A stretch of 34,029 nucleotides of DNA from Treponema sp. (GCA_031275325.1 JAISOX010000045.1:1-34029), one strand, 5' to 3'; positions 16,789 through 25,708 are shown, counted from the stretch's first letter. A program made the numbers and translations. Notes: generated by a model not told the origin, from the sequence alone.

Positions 16789-16923
16789 GATAGATTTGTA
16801 GCGCTCATAAGGTGAGGGTCAATCCCGTTCAAAAGGGCCGGAAAAACCAATGGATCGAGGCTGATTCAAAGGGAAATAGGGCTGAAATCCTGCTTGGAGC
16901 GCAGCGCGTCCCAGGGAAGAGGA

Positions 16924-17700
16924 TCACCTGGAATAGACCAAGCCGTACTGTACCAATCCTATATATTCATGCAGGGCTATCCAGGTTCCGAAAAACGCAC
17001 CCATAGAGGGCAGAAAACTGAACAGATCGTAGGGCTTGTTCCGGTGGCTATAGTAATCCGTGGGGGCCGGAATAACCATGACGCGGTTTTTCTCAAAACA
17101 AAATACGCTCCTGGGCATGTGGTACGCGGAAGTAACCAGTATAACCTTCTGGTACCCAAAACGCTCAGCCACATTCCGGGCGTTTTGCCAGGTGTTCCGG
17201 CTCTCTGTTTCAAGTACGATCCGTTTCGGATCTAACCCCAGCGCGATCAGAACCCTGGCAGCCGCCACCGCCTCCGCTTCCTGCCCCCGGTCAAATACCT
17301 TACCCCCGGTCAGCACATAGTCCCCGATAAAACGGTCCTGCAGGCTAAACCCATAGACCAGCCTTTTTAAGGCAGACGGAGCAAGGCTGTCACGGCGTTC
17401 TCCTGCTTCAGGGGAACCCTGAATCGTTCCCCCGCCCAAGATCACCAGGGCATCCGCAGCGCCGGGCCTTTCCCTGAGTTCAGCTTCCGCCGGCAGCGGG
17501 GGATACCTATCTTCTAAGGGACGGAGCAGCAGATCCTGGAAAGGCTCAATAGCAAACAGGTAACAGAGCAGCCCCATCCCCCGGAGGATCCATCGGGCTT
17601 TGCCCCGGTGCAGCAGGATAAACCCCAGGATAAGCATCCCCAGAATGATACATCCTGGAGGCAATATGAGGGCCGTACCAATTTTTGCAAGCCATACCAT
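16924..17700 (-). CDS. DUF218/SanA-like envelope protein (YdcF family)
   Basis: A 258-residue membrane protein. Two N-terminal spans (about 5-30 and 40-58) precede a DUF218 domain with ADALVILGGGTIQG, GDYVLTGGKVFD, EAEAVAAARVLIALGLDPKRIVLETESRNTWQNAR and KVILVTSAYHMPRSVFCFEK. The family (SanA, YdcF, ElyC) is linked to cell-envelope integrity and undecaprenyl-phosphate use; its reaction is unproven. ATG 17700 lies four bases after the aroH stop, with GGGGGAG about ten bases upstream, so it is the last gene of a three-gene operon. Confidence 0.88.
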   Translation of the reverse strand: MVWLAKIGTALILPPGCIILGMLILGFILLHRGKARWILRGMGLLCYLFAIEPFQDLLLRPLEDRYPPLPAEAELRERPGAADALVILGGGTIQGSPEAGERRDSLAPSALKRLVYGFSLQDRFIGDYVLTGGKVFDRGQEAEAVAAARVLIALGLDPKRIVLETESRNTWQNARNVAERFGYQKVILVTSAYHMPRSVFCFEKNRVMVIPAPTDYYSHRNKPYDLFSFLPSMGAFFGTWIALHEYIGLVQYGLVYSR

Positions 17701-17704
17701 GGGT

Positions 17705-18118
17705 TTATGCTCCCCCGGGACAGGCCCAATCCGGCCGCAATGTCTCCGCGCCATTCCGGTATACATGACAGAGCCCTGCCCCTTGAGGAAGATAGGCATG
17801 GATGAGCACCCGGATGACCCCGGACATCCCCTGCTGGACCGCGGCCTCCTGAACCACAAAGAGGGCCGCATCCGGCGCGCGCCCCTCGTGCCGTAGGGCG
17901 GCAGCGGGATTCTCCACGGTTAGGTCTTGGGTAACCGAGAAGATGAGGGATACCAGATCCTGCTCCTGCAGGCGGTTCTTCTGCAGCAGTTCATCATACA
18001 AGGCCCGCACCTGAACCTGCATATCCTCCGCTTCGTTACGGCAGCAGGTTGCTCCCCGTAATGCGGTAAGCTGTTTTGCCGGTTTCCTTTTCAGGGCTTT
18101 TCGTTTTATGAATTTCAT
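17705..18118 (-). CDS. aroH: AroH-type chorismate mutase
   Basis: A 137-residue monofunctional chorismate mutase of the Bacillus AroH fold, converting chorismate to prephenate for phenylalanine and tyrosine synthesis. Alignment from memory to B. subtilis AroH: TALRGATCCRNEAEDM matches the RGAT start with the active-site Arg (about 21). DLVSLIFSVTQDL matches the DVVQMLLSATPDL region. VVQEAAV supplies the Glu (about 91), VIRVLIHAY the second Arg (about 103), and HVYRNGAETLRPD the C-terminal Arg (about 128). The cysteine found three residues before the Glu in Bacillus is valine here. About 15 extra basic residues precede the core. AAGGA is six bases before ATG 18118, and its ATGA overlaps the stop of the upstream gene. 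Confidence 0.85.
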   Translation of the reverse strand: MKFIKRKALKRKPAKQLTALRGATCCRNEAEDMQVQVRALYDELLQKNRLQEQDLVSLIFSVTQDLTVENPAAALRHEGRAPDAALFVVQEAAVQQGMSGVIRVLIHAYLPQGAGLCHVYRNGAETLRPDWACPGGA

Positions 18119-18465
18119 AGGTTTCCTTCTGTAAGCGCCAGGATGAATGACGCCAGGCCGGCTATGGCGATACCAAAGACCCCTAAGCAGAGATACCCCC
18201 CAATACCGCTGAGATACCGGTATTTTTTACGGAATATGAGCCATAGATCCAAGCCAATCCCGTACATAGAACCAACGCCGATGAAAAGCCCTGCCATAAC
18301 CGTTATACGCAACAGCATGAACTGGGTTCGCTCCATAAACCCCTGATTCGTTCCGATACCGTACAGAAAAAGGCTTAAAAGACCGCTCCCAAAGAAAAAC
18401 AGCACGGTTCGCTTTACCAGCATGAGGAGGATGGGTTTCTTTTCAGGCGGGATCATGGTTTGCAT
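18115..18465 (-). CDS. Small polytopic membrane protein, unknown function
   Basis: A 116-residue protein with three or four hydrophobic segments (about 18-40, 48-78, 84-110) separated by short basic loops (FRKKYRY). No family is recognised. The ATG at 18465 has GGGAGGA five bases upstream. The stop overlaps the aroH start as ATGA, so the two are translationally coupled and the gene heads the operon with aroH and the DUF218 gene. A role tied to either neighbour cannot be told from sequence. Confidence 0.75.
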   Translation of the reverse strand: MQTMIPPEKKPILLMLVKRTVLFFFGSGLLSLFLYGIGTNQGFMERTQFMLLRITVMAGLFIGVGSMYGIGLDLWLIFRKKYRYLSGIGGYLCLGVFGIAIAGLASFILALTEGNL

Positions 18466-18978
18466 AGTTCCTCCCGCTGCACCTATCAGAAACCAGAAAC
18501 AGAAAACCAGGCGTATTGCTAAGAGCCCGCGCTTTGTTTATGATAACCATAGTAATAATATAGAGCAGTATACTCATGAACGTATCTTAAAATCAATAAA
18601 ACTCCAGGCAGGGAACCTGCATTAAGGAAGCCCCCTGCCTCTGCGATAAAAATACTGCTGGCTAACCTGTATAAAAGCCTTCGCGGGGCGCTGCGATACG
18701 CCTTCGCGGGGCGCTGCGATACGCCTTCGCGGGGCGCTGCGGTAAGCCTTCGCGGGGCGCTGCGGTAAGCCTCCGCGGGATGCTGCGATAAGCCTTCGCA
18801 GGATGCTGCGATAAGCCTCCGCGGGATGCTGCGATAAGCCTCCGCGGGATGCTGCGATAAGCCTTCGCAGGATGCTGCGATAAGCCTTCGCAGGATGCTG
18901 CGATAAGCCTTCGCAGGATGCTGCGATAAGCCTGAGTTGCCGGCAGCGATAAGCTAAAGTATACAGAAGGAAAGGATT
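18466..18978. other. Divergent intergenic region carrying a 23-bp repeat array
   Basis: No gene is supported here. The region separates the minus-strand operon from the plus-strand SPFH-like gene. More than half of it is the 12-unit 23-bp array (18677-18952). The open frames across it on the minus strand are the repeat read in rotating frames (23 is not a multiple of 3). Confidence 0.7.
18677..18952. repeat. 23-bp tandem repeat array 1, 12 units
   Basis: Units start every 23 bases from 18677. Each has the linker TAAGCCT (TACGCCT in the first units) and a 16-base core, for example TCGCAGGATGCTGCGA, which folds as TCGCAG/CTGCGA with a GATG loop. Other cores are TCGCGGGGCGCTGCGA and CCGCGGGATGCTGCGA. 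The twelfth unit is degenerate (GAGTTGCCGGCAGC). Same unit length and linker as the array at 27598-28425. Confidence 0.95.
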
Positions 18979-19785
18979 ATGAGGAAATTTGTAGTAACCT
19001 GTATCATACTCAGCATCATAGGCGGTACGGCCTTCTTTTTCGGCTGGGTTCAACTCATGGTTCCGCTGGGGGCTTACGGGGTATTGCGTTCTAAAACCCA
19101 CGGCCTAGACCCTAAGATCATCCGGGCAGGAGAATTCCGATGGGTGTGGTATACCCTGATTCCCTCCAATGCGGAGATCCAGGCGTTTCTCTTGGACCCG
19201 GTGAGCCGTTCCTTGAGCGTTCAGGAGGCCCTGCCTTCGGGAAAGGAGTACGCCTCTTTCGCGGGATTTACCCTGGACTTTGCCTATAAGGCAGGGATTA
19301 CCTTTTCCTTTACGATTAAACCGGATTCCTTGATTACCCTTATAGATACCCGGCATATCCTGGATCAAGAAGGTTTAGACGCCTTTGAAACGGATCTGGC
19401 CGGGCAGATCGAGACCTTTATCCTGCAGCGGCTGCGGATCTATACCACGGATATGGCAAAACTCGAGGAAATGCTGAGTTCCGGTTCCATAGCGGCCCTG
19501 GAAGCGGATATACAGCGGGTCTTTCCTGATATTGAAAACCTGGCCTGTTCCATCAAGACCCGGGATTTCCCTGATCTCGATCTTTACCAGCAATTCCGGA
19601 CGCTCTATAGAGGGTATCTGACCAGGCAGCAAGCATATATCCAGTCCGAACAGGCCCTGCAGCCGGAGACCCGTATGCGTACCCATATCCGTTTTGACGA
19701 TCTTACCCGGTATGGCGAGTTATTGACCAAATATCCCATACTGCTGCAATTCCTGGAACTGGAACAGCGCAATCAAACAAAATAA
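18979..19785 (+). CDS. Membrane-anchored SPFH-like protein, unknown function
   Basis: A 268-residue protein with one N-terminal membrane span (about 4-25) and a soluble domain. The start GWVQLMVPLGAYGVLRSKTH followed by IIRAGEFRWVWYTLIP recalls the first strands of SPFH/prohibitin-type domains, and helical segments follow (about 135-170, 195-230). It lacks the long coiled coil of typical prohibitins, so this is a weak family call. ATG 18979 has AAGGAAAGGA immediately upstream. TTGCCG (18937-18942) and TATACA (18960-18965) with 17-base spacing form a possible promoter whose -35 box lies inside the last unit of the 23-bp array. A hairpin element follows the stop codon. It may act alone. Confidence 0.65.
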   Translation: MRKFVVTCIILSIIGGTAFFFGWVQLMVPLGAYGVLRSKTHGLDPKIIRAGEFRWVWYTLIPSNAEIQAFLLDPVSRSLSVQEALPSGKEYASFAGFTLDFAYKAGITFSFTIKPDSLITLIDTRHILDQEGLDAFETDLAGQIETFILQRLRIYTTDMAKLEEMLSSGSIAALEADIQRVFPDIENLACSIKTRDFPDLDLYQQFRTLYRGYLTRQQAYIQSEQALQPETRMRTHIRFDDLTRYGELLTKYPILLQFLELEQRNQTK

Positions 19786-19789
19786 GACT

Positions 19790-19822
19790 GGTTCAACGGA
19801 AACTAGAATTTCCGCACAACCC
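19790..19822 (+). repeat. Dispersed hairpin element, copy B (second half only)
   Basis: GGTTCAACGGAAAC, a short loop region, TTTCCGCACAACCC. CGGAAA pairs with TTTCCG and GGTT with AACC. It starts four bases after the stop of the SPFH-like gene and ends just before the -35 box of the next promoter, so it may serve as the 3' end of one transcript. Confidence 0.7.
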
Positions 19823-19828
19823 TATTGA

Positions 19829-19857
19829 TTGAACAGAACCCCGGTATCCGGTATAGT
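19829..19857 (+). promoter_or_regulatory. Sigma70-type promoter of the outer-membrane/RarA operon
   Basis: TTGAAC (19829-19834), exactly 17 bases, TATAGT (19852-19857). It lies about 120 bases upstream of the barrel gene. The leader contains a 13-codon open frame (ATG 19883 to TGA 19924) with GGGGCGG before it, which may be a leader peptide or chance. Confidence 0.65.
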
Positions 19858-19979
19858 AACAAAAGACCGGGGCGGTTTGTTTATGAGTGAAGGTGAGGGT
19901 GTTCAGGATCTAACCGAGTTTTGAACCCTGCTCTTAGGGAACCCTCTATGAACCCAATCTTTCGGTAACAGGGAGTTAT

Positions 19980-20615
19980 ATGGTGAGAAAAGGACGTTCC
20001 TTGCTTTTCATTGTGTGTGTATGGTTATGCGGGTTCTTGCAGGCCCCCCTGAGCGCTCAGGAAGCGGAAGCGCCTGAAAATGAAGTTCCCATTGATTCAG
20101 ACTGGTCCGGGATTATGCCTTCCCTCTATGCCCAGGGAGACCAGACCTTAAACATTTCCTTGGGGGTGCTTTTTCCTATGTTCTTTGTGGGTAATGCAGG
20201 GGTCCTGGACAATAAGGTGAGTCTCGGCGGCACCTTTTCCCTGGCCTATACTTATTTTTTGTCCCCTTCTTGGTATGTGGGAGGTGAATTTGGACTCATG
20301 GCTGCCGGAACCTTGGGGAAAAATATGCTGTACATGGTTCCCTTTGGCTTGAGAGCCGGGTACCAGGCAGTGGCGGGCCGTTTTGAATTTCCCTTTACCC
20401 TCACGGTTGGAGCCGCGCCGCAACGATACCTGGAGCAGGGATATTTTGGATTTTTTATGAAAGGTATGGGGTCTATTTTTTTTAGGTTTAATTTGAACTG
20501 GTCCTTTGGCCTTAACACTGCCTGGTGGTGGGTTCCTCAATGGACTAAGGAGAGCGCCAAGGATGTACACGGTCATTTCCTGGAGTTGACCTTGGCGGCT
20601 CGTTATCACTTCTAG
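19980..20615 (+). CDS. Predicted outer-membrane beta-barrel protein
   Basis: A 211-residue exported protein: signal peptide (about 1-26, LLFIVCVWLCGFLQAPLSA) and then alternating amphipathic strands rich in G, Y, F and W (LNISLGVLFPMFFVG, VSLGGTFSLAYTYFLSPSWYVGGEFGLMAAG, VPFGLRAGYQAVAG, FRFNLNWSFGLNTAWWW). It ends in LTLAARYHF, the aromatic C-terminal strand typical of outer-membrane barrels. The size suits about eight strands, similar to small treponemal barrels such as TP0733 (similarity suggested from memory, unverified). GGGAG is six bases before ATG. It is the first gene of a tight plus-strand cluster with the lipoprotein and RarA fusion. Confidence 0.75.
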   Translation: MVRKGRSLLFIVCVWLCGFLQAPLSAQEAEAPENEVPIDSDWSGIMPSLYAQGDQTLNISLGVLFPMFFVGNAGVLDNKVSLGGTFSLAYTYFLSPSWYVGGEFGLMAAGTLGKNMLYMVPFGLRAGYQAVAGRFEFPFTLTVGAAPQRYLEQGYFGFFMKGMGSIFFRFNLNWSFGLNTAWWWVPQWTKESAKDVHGHFLELTLAARYHF

Positions 20616-20626
20616 GGGGGCGAACC

Positions 20627-21688
20627 ATGACTTTGAGTGTTTTTAAAAAATTGCGCTTTCCTTTCTGGAGCGTATTGTGGGGAGGGCTCTTGTTGGGTTC
20701 CTGTAACCAGGATCCTATCTTTTATAGTATTTCCCTGGAAGTGGAACCAGTGGATCCGCGGATTGCAGGGATGCCTACCCATATCGTGAGCGTAGGGGAT
20801 AAAGTCTACGCTGCCAGTAAATTCAACACAACCATCCACCAGTATGCTGATAGCGAATGGAATGAACTGCCCAAAAGACCCGGCGGCCCTATCCTGGACT
20901 TGGCTGCCACAGCGAGCCATCTGTATGCCCTTGCCGGAGAGCCGGGATCTGCCAAACTGTATAGACGGGATACCAGCGGGAATTGGGAATCTATTGCCAA
21001 TGCTGCCAATATCCAGTCCATCTATGGAGCGGAAGAGAAGTTATTTGCCGGCGCTATGACCGGCACCAGTAGCTTTACCATGTTATACGTCGATGATAAC
21101 GGGGGGGCTTTAACGCCATTGAGCGGAGGCAGCGGGTTGCTCCAGGGAGCAGAGTATACTAACAGCACGTATTACCTTGCAGGGACGGGGATTTATAGAC
21201 TTGAGAATGATGAAACTACCCTTACTCCGGTTAAGGGTACTGAAGGACTTCCCATGGTAGGCTTGATTGCCCTGAAGGACGACAATACGGTAGTAGGGGT
21301 GGGCAGAAAGACGCTGCTTACCGTCAAGAATAGTGTCGTTAAGGCGTATGATATGGGCGTAACCTTTACCGGGGCTATGGCGCTATGGGGCCGCCTCACC
21401 TCATCGGAGGAGAAAATCTTACTGCTCCTGGGCATACAGGGAAGTTCCACTTCCACTACCCACGGCTACCGGGAGATCCTCTTGAGCAGCGGCGGCCTTG
21501 GCGCGTTGAACCTGAGAACCCCTGGAGCGGATCCAAGCAGTGTTTCAAACTATGATAAATACAATTCATCCTTGGGAAAACATCCGGTGCTGACCTTGTT
21601 TCAGGCTCCCGACGGCGTCTTGTTCGCGGGAACCACGAAAAACGGACTGTGGTCGTACCGGGATGACCAATGGAATGCTGAACCCTAA
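20627..21688 (+). CDS. Predicted lipoprotein with beta-propeller-like repeats
   Basis: A 353-residue lipoprotein: hydrophobic signal and lipobox LLLGSC with Cys 26, then a beta-rich domain. Short recurring segments (VSVGDKVYAAS, AATASHLYALAG, GAEEKLFAGAM, TYYLAGTGIYRLEN, ALKDDNTVVGVGRKTLL, LFAGTTKNGLWSYRD) look like blades of a beta-propeller (inference). The start is 11 bases after the barrel gene, and the stop is eight bases before the RarA gene. Being paired with an outer-membrane protein, it probably sits at the outer membrane. No enzymatic motif is seen. Confidence 0.75.
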   Translation: MTLSVFKKLRFPFWSVLWGGLLLGSCNQDPIFYSISLEVEPVDPRIAGMPTHIVSVGDKVYAASKFNTTIHQYADSEWNELPKRPGGPILDLAATASHLYALAGEPGSAKLYRRDTSGNWESIANAANIQSIYGAEEKLFAGAMTGTSSFTMLYVDDNGGALTPLSGGSGLLQGAEYTNSTYYLAGTGIYRLENDETTLTPVKGTEGLPMVGLIALKDDNTVVGVGRKTLLTVKNSVVKAYDMGVTFTGAMALWGRLTSSEEKILLLLGIQGSSTSTTHGYREILLSSGGLGALNLRTPGADPSSVSNYDKYNSSLGKHPVLTLFQAPDGVLFAGTTKNGLWSYRDDQWNAEP

Positions 21689-21696
21689 TCCCCGGT

Positions 21697-23970
21697 ATGC
21701 AGGGTAGGGACCTCTTCACTGTCCAGGGCGTCCTGTCCCCGGATGGGCCGCTGGCGGATCGGATGCGGCCTCGGACCTTGGATGATATTATCGGGCAGGA
21801 TCATATCCTGGGTCAGGGCCGGCTTTTAAGGCGGGCAATCCAGGCGGATAGGCTTTCCTCCCTCATCTTTTACGGCCCTCCAGGTACAGGCAAAACGAGC
21901 CTGGCCCGGGTCATCGCCAACACCACTAAAAGCACTTTTGAAAGCCTCAACGCGGTACTGGCCGGTATCAAGGACATCCGGGAGGCCATAGACCGTTCTG
22001 ATGAGCGGCGGCGGCTCTACGGCAAACGGACCATCCTCTTTGTGGATGAAGTGCACCGTTGGAACAAGGCCCAACAGGACGCGCTCCTCCCCTGGGTGGA
22101 AAACGGTACGGTGATCCTCATTGGGGCCACCACGGAAAACCCCTTCTTCGAGGTAAACCGGGCTTTGGTAAGCCGGAGCCGGATCTTTCAGCTTAAATCC
22201 CTCAGTCCTGAGGATCTGCGGGAAACCGCCTTACGAACCCTCCAGGACCGGGAGCGGGGGTATGGGAAATGGCGGGTTTCCTTTGAGGAGGGCAGCCTGG
22301 AACACCTGGTGGCCGTAGCAGGGGGAGACGCCCGGAGCCTCCTCAACGCCCTGGAACTGGCAGTGGAAACCACTGAAACCGGCGCGGCTTCTTGGCCTCC
22401 CCCGGAGGGCGCTGAAATCCGGGTATCCCTGGAAGCTGCGGAAGAAAGCATCCAGCGCCGGGCAGTGCTCTACGACCGGGACGGGGACTACCATTTCGAC
22501 ACCATCAGCGCCTTTATAAAAAGCGTCCGGGGAAGCGACCCGGATGCCGCGCTGTACTGGCTTGCTAAGATGGTTCGGGCTGGGGAAGATCCGGCCTTTA
22601 TCTTCCGGCGGATGATCATTCTGGCTAGTGAAGATGTGGGCCTGGCAGACCCTCAAGCCTTGGGGGTGGTGATTTCCTGTGCGGAAGCCTTTGACCGCAT
22701 AGGCTTTCCAGAGGGGAATTTCCCCTTGGCCCACGCGTGTCTGTACCTAGCCGCCGCGCCTAAGTCCAATACCGCCCTGGCCTTCTTTGACGCCCTGAAA
22801 GAGGTGGATAAGGAAGACGGGGAGGTGCCTAACCACCTGCGGGATCCCAGCCGGGACAGCGAGAGTTTCGGCCATGGGAAGGGCTATATCTATCCTCATG
22901 CTTATCGGGATCACTGGGCGGCTCAACAGTACCTGCCCACAACGTTACGGGGAAAGACCTTTTATACCCCTTCCGCCGTAGGATATGAAGGCCGCATCCG
23001 GGAGGAGGTACTCAGGAAGCGGGAAATCCAGGTTGCGGTTATCCTGGGGGATACCCAGGGGGACCTTGATCCTGGGACCCAGGGACTCTCCTGGTCCGCA
23101 TCCTCCAAAGGCCGGGAAGGTTGGTTCAAGCGGCTTGAGTCGGGGAGAAGCGCCCTCCTCCTAGCGGATCGGGACGCTATCCTGGGACAATGCCCTATTT
23201 CCCGGCATGACCGCGTACTCATTCCCGCAGCCAATGACGGCCTGCTCCTGTGGGAAAGTCTCCGCCGGACCCCCGAAGGCTTGAGCGCCGCGTTGGTGGA
23301 CAACGACGCTGCCCGGGAAGCGCTGCTCCGTTACGCCGCTTCCCTGGACGAACTCGAACAGCCGGTAATTGCCGTTTTTCCAGGAGCTTCCCTTCCCAGT
23401 CCTGAAGCAGGGGAAGCCCTTTTTTCCTGCGCATCCTTTGATTACATCCTGGCCCGGGAGCCTTGGCGCAGGGGGGCGGGGGCCGGGGTTTTCCGTGCTT
23501 TTGCCGAAGGGGCCTGGCAGTTGCTGGTTCCGGGGGGAGCCCTGGTTATCCTCCAGTCCCCTCCCCTGTTGGGGGAACGGATCTCCCGGATCTTACGGGA
23601 TGCATGTGCAGGGGATAGGGCTTTGGGGGCCAAGCTGGAAGCCGCGGAAGAAGCCTTCTTTACGGGCCAGGATGAGGCTCAGGCTGGATCAGCCCGATGG
23701 ACCTGGGATGGGGATACGCTGGAACAGGTTTTTATGGATGCGGGGTTTAAGACGAGCCTGAGCATTTTGAATCAAAAAGAAGACCGGCTGCTGACTGAAC
23801 GGGATCTGTCCCTGTGGTTTGATAGGGAAAAGTCCCCCTGGGGGGCTTTTATTGCCCGTGCCTTGGGGGATGGGGATTTTACCCGGCTTCGGGAAGCCTT
23901 GCATGAACGGATAAGGGGCGGGCCTTTGGTTTGGCAGTGGAAAAGCCTCTTACTCACCGCTCACCGATAA
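21697..23970 (+). CDS. rarA: RarA/MgsA AAA+ ATPase fused to a methyltransferase-like C-terminal domain
   Basis: A 757-residue fusion. Residues about 1-430 are RarA/MgsA, a clamp-loader-like ATPase acting at stalled replication forks: [20 protein letters not shown], Walker A GPPGTGKT (about 60-67), Walker [13 protein letters not shown] (about 113-124), sensor [12 protein letters not shown], and the C-terminal [11 protein letters not shown] and [20 protein letters not shown] regions. Residues about 440-757 form a second domain with a Rossmann-like start ([17 protein letters not shown], about 505) and [10 protein letters not shown] and [11 protein letters not shown], like a SAM-methyltransferase. 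The usual GxGxG motif is absent, so it is probably non-catalytic. RarA with an unknown C-terminal domain is a known arrangement. The start has no clear ribosome site and lies eight bases after the lipoprotein stop, suggesting coupling. Confidence 0.9.
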   Translation: MQGRDLFTVQGVLSPDGPLADRMRPRTLDDIIGQDHILGQGRLLRRAIQADRLSSLIFYGPPGTGKTSLARVIANTTKSTFESLNAVLAGIKDIREAIDRSDERRRLYGKRTILFVDEVHRWNKAQQDALLPWVENGTVILIGATTENPFFEVNRALVSRSRIFQLKSLSPEDLRETALRTLQDRERGYGKWRVSFEEGSLEHLVAVAGGDARSLLNALELAVETTETGAASWPPPEGAEIRVSLEAAEESIQRRAVLYDRDGDYHFDTISAFIKSVRGSDPDAALYWLAKMVRAGEDPAFIFRRMIILASEDVGLADPQALGVVISCAEAFDRIGFPEGNFPLAHACLYLAAAPKSNTALAFFDALKEVDKEDGEVPNHLRDPSRDSESFGHGKGYIYPHAYRDHWAAQQYLPTTLRGKTFYTPSAVGYEGRIREEVLRKREIQVAVILGDTQGDLDPGTQGLSWSASSKGREGWFKRLESGRSALLLADRDAILGQCPISRHDRVLIPAANDGLLLWESLRRTPEGLSAALVDNDAAREALLRYAASLDELEQPVIAVFPGASLPSPEAGEALFSCASFDYILAREPWRRGAGAGVFRAFAEGAWQLLVPGGALVILQSPPLLGERISRILRDACAGDRALGAKLEAAEEAFFTGQDEAQAGSARWTWDGDTLEQVFMDAGFKTSLSILNQKEDRLLTERDLSLWFDREKSPWGAFIARALGDGDFTRLREALHERIRGGPLVWQWKSLLLTAHR

Positions 23971-24011
23971 CAGGAACCGGGCCTTTTCCTGGGCCTTCAT
24001 AAGACCAAGGC

Positions 24012-24040
24012 TTGTATTTCCATGGGGTATATGATAAAGT
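24012..24040 (+). promoter_or_regulatory. Probable promoter of the ilvN-ilvC-leuA cluster
   Basis: TTGTAT (24012-24017), 17 bases, TAAAGT (24035-24040), giving a start about 27 bases before the ilvN ATG. The leader is too short for an amino-acid attenuator or T-box, and no T-box sequence is seen. Confidence 0.5.
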
Positions 24041-24074
24041 CGAATATACATACCTAGATGAAGGGGAGATAGGC

Positions 24075-24590
24075 ATGAAGCAGCATGTGGTGTCGGTATT
24101 GGTGGAGAACCGGGCAGGCACGTTGAGCCGGGTTTCCGGTCTCTTCAGTCGCCGTGGATTCAATATTGACAGCCTGACGGTCGGGGAAACTGAGGACGCC
24201 TCTATTTCCCGGATGACCATTGCAGTAACCGGAGATGATTCGGTGCTTGAACAGATTATTAAACAACTCGGTAAACTGGTGGATGTCATTGCGGTGCAGG
24301 AACTGGATCCTGCCTCGTGTATCCGCCGGGAAATCATGTTGGTGAAGATTCGGGCGGATGAAAAGACCCGGCCTGCGGTTCTGGAGATCGCGGGTATTTT
24401 CCGGTCCCGTGTTATTGATGTATCCTCTGTTACCATTACCATTGAGGCCACTGGCGATATAGAAAAACTGGAGGGCCTCCTCCTGCTCCTGCGCCCTTAC
24501 GGTATCCTGGAACTTGCCCGCACCGGTTTGGTTGCCCTGGAGCGGGGTTCCCGGGTGCTGGCAGTACCTTCCCTAAGCCTTAGCAATTAA
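24075..24590 (+). CDS. ilvN: Acetolactate synthase, small regulatory subunit
   Basis: A 171-residue regulatory subunit that binds the catalytic subunit and gives valine feedback inhibition in the first step of valine/leucine/isoleucine synthesis. The N-terminal ACT domain is MKQHVVSVLVENRAGTLSRV, SGLFSRRGFNIDSLTVG; the C-terminal half has RREIMLVKIRAD and EATGDIEKLEGLLLLLRPYGILELARTGLVAL, the standard IlvH/IlvN layout and length. ATG 24075 with AAGGGGAG upstream is chosen over an ORF start at 24012 that lies in the promoter. No catalytic subunit gene (ilvB/ilvI) is adjacent; the neighbours are rarA upstream and ilvC downstream. It should therefore be encoded elsewhere. Confidence 0.93.
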   Translation: MKQHVVSVLVENRAGTLSRVSGLFSRRGFNIDSLTVGETEDASISRMTIAVTGDDSVLEQIIKQLGKLVDVIAVQELDPASCIRREIMLVKIRADEKTRPAVLEIAGIFRSRVIDVSSVTITIEATGDIEKLEGLLLLLRPYGILELARTGLVALERGSRVLAVPSLSLSN

Positions 24591-24672
24591 CCGGCGATTG
24601 CGCGGCTGGGCCTATGCCTGCTGTAAGCCAATTACCGGCTTTTCTCAATCCCCCTGCTTAAAGGGGTATAAC

Positions 24673-24688
24673 CGTTTCAAAAGAAACG
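24673..24688 (+). promoter_or_regulatory. Short hairpin directly upstream of the ilvC ribosome site
   Basis: CGTTTC pairs with GAAACG across AAAA, ending four bases before AGGAGG. CCCC/GGGG (24650-24666) lies just upstream. No T-run follows, so this is not a terminator; it could affect ilvC translation or mRNA processing. Confidence 0.4.
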
Positions 24689-24703
24689 TGTCAGGAGGTC
24701 TTT

Positions 24704-25705
24704 ATGGCTATCATGTTCTATGAAAAAGATTGCGATCTCGGAGCGCTCAAGGGTAAAACCATCGCGGTGATCGGGTATGGTTCCCAAGGGCATGCCCATG
24801 CCCTTAACGCCAAAGAATCAGGGCTTAGGGTGATCGTCGGGCTTTACGAGGGTTCCCCTTCCTGGAAACGGGCGGAAGCGGCAGGGCTTGAGGTTAAAAC
24901 CGCCAAAGACGCCGCGGACGCCGCGGATTTCATCATGATCCTCATCAATGATGAGAAACAGGCCAAGCTCTACCAGGAGTCCATCAAACCGGTACTGAAA
25001 CCCGGTAAGACCCTGGCTTTTGCCCACGGTTTTAACATCCATTTCGGCCAAATCATACCCCCCAAGGATATCAACGTGGTGATGATTGCCCCGAAAGGGC
25101 CGGGGCATACGGTCCGGGAACAGTACCAGGCCGGCGCGGGGGTTCCCTGTCTCATCGCGGTTCATCAGGACGCCACGGGGGACGCCAAGCGGATCGGCCT
25201 GGCCTATGCAGCTGCCATTGGCGGCGCCCGGGCAGGGGTTTTGGAAACCACCTTTCAAGAGGAGACTGAAACGGACCTCTTCGGCGAACAGGCGGTGCTT
25301 TGCGGAGGGGTTTCCGCCTTGATGAAGGCAGGTTACGAGGTGCTCACCGAGGCAGGCTACCAGCCGGAAAGCGCCTACTTTGAAGTGATGCACGAGATGA
25401 AGCTCATCATCGATCTGGTGAACCGGGGAGGGCTTTCCTTTATGCGGTACTCTATTTCCGATACCGCGGAATACGGGGACTACATAACCGGGCCCAAGAT
25501 CATCACCGAGGAGACCAAGAATACCATGCGGCAGGTCTTGAAGGACATCCAAACCGGCAAATTCGCCAAGGACTGGATCAGTGAAAATCAGGTGAACCGC
25601 CCCTTCTTTAATAGGATGCGGGTCATTGAAAGGGCCCATCCCATTGAGCAGGTGGGAAAAGAACTCCGCTCCATGATGAGTTGGATTCCTAAATCCACGG
25701 TATAA
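24704..25705 (+). CDS. ilvC: Ketol-acid reductoisomerase (class I)
   Basis: A 333-residue enzyme that rearranges and reduces acetolactate (or acetohydroxybutyrate) to the dihydroxy acid, second step of branched-chain amino acid synthesis. The nucleotide-binding motif is [12 protein letters not shown] (about 24-35). The cofactor-specificity loop is GLYEGSPSW (about 46-54). The catalytic region is [11 protein letters not shown], and the metal ligands lie in [17 protein letters not shown] and [17 protein letters not shown]. Length is that of the short class I form. GGAGG is about seven bases before the ATG. The loop has Tyr-Glu where many NADPH enzymes have Arg, so cofactor choice is uncertain. 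Confidence 0.96.
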   Translation: MAIMFYEKDCDLGALKGKTIAVIGYGSQGHAHALNAKESGLRVIVGLYEGSPSWKRAEAAGLEVKTAKDAADAADFIMILINDEKQAKLYQESIKPVLKPGKTLAFAHGFNIHFGQIIPPKDINVVMIAPKGPGHTVREQYQAGAGVPCLIAVHQDATGDAKRIGLAYAAAIGGARAGVLETTFQEETETDLFGEQAVLCGGVSALMKAGYEVLTEAGYQPESAYFEVMHEMKLIIDLVNRGGLSFMRYSISDTAEYGDYITGPKIITEETKNTMRQVLKDIQTGKFAKDWISENQVNRPFFNRMRVIERAHPIEQVGKELRSMMSWIPKSTV

Positions 25706-25708
25706 ACG

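Noticed and set aside
18622-19101. Minus-strand reading frame across the 23-bp array
   Set aside because: Its sequence is the 23-bp unit read in three rotating frames, and it overlaps a well-supported plus-strand gene.
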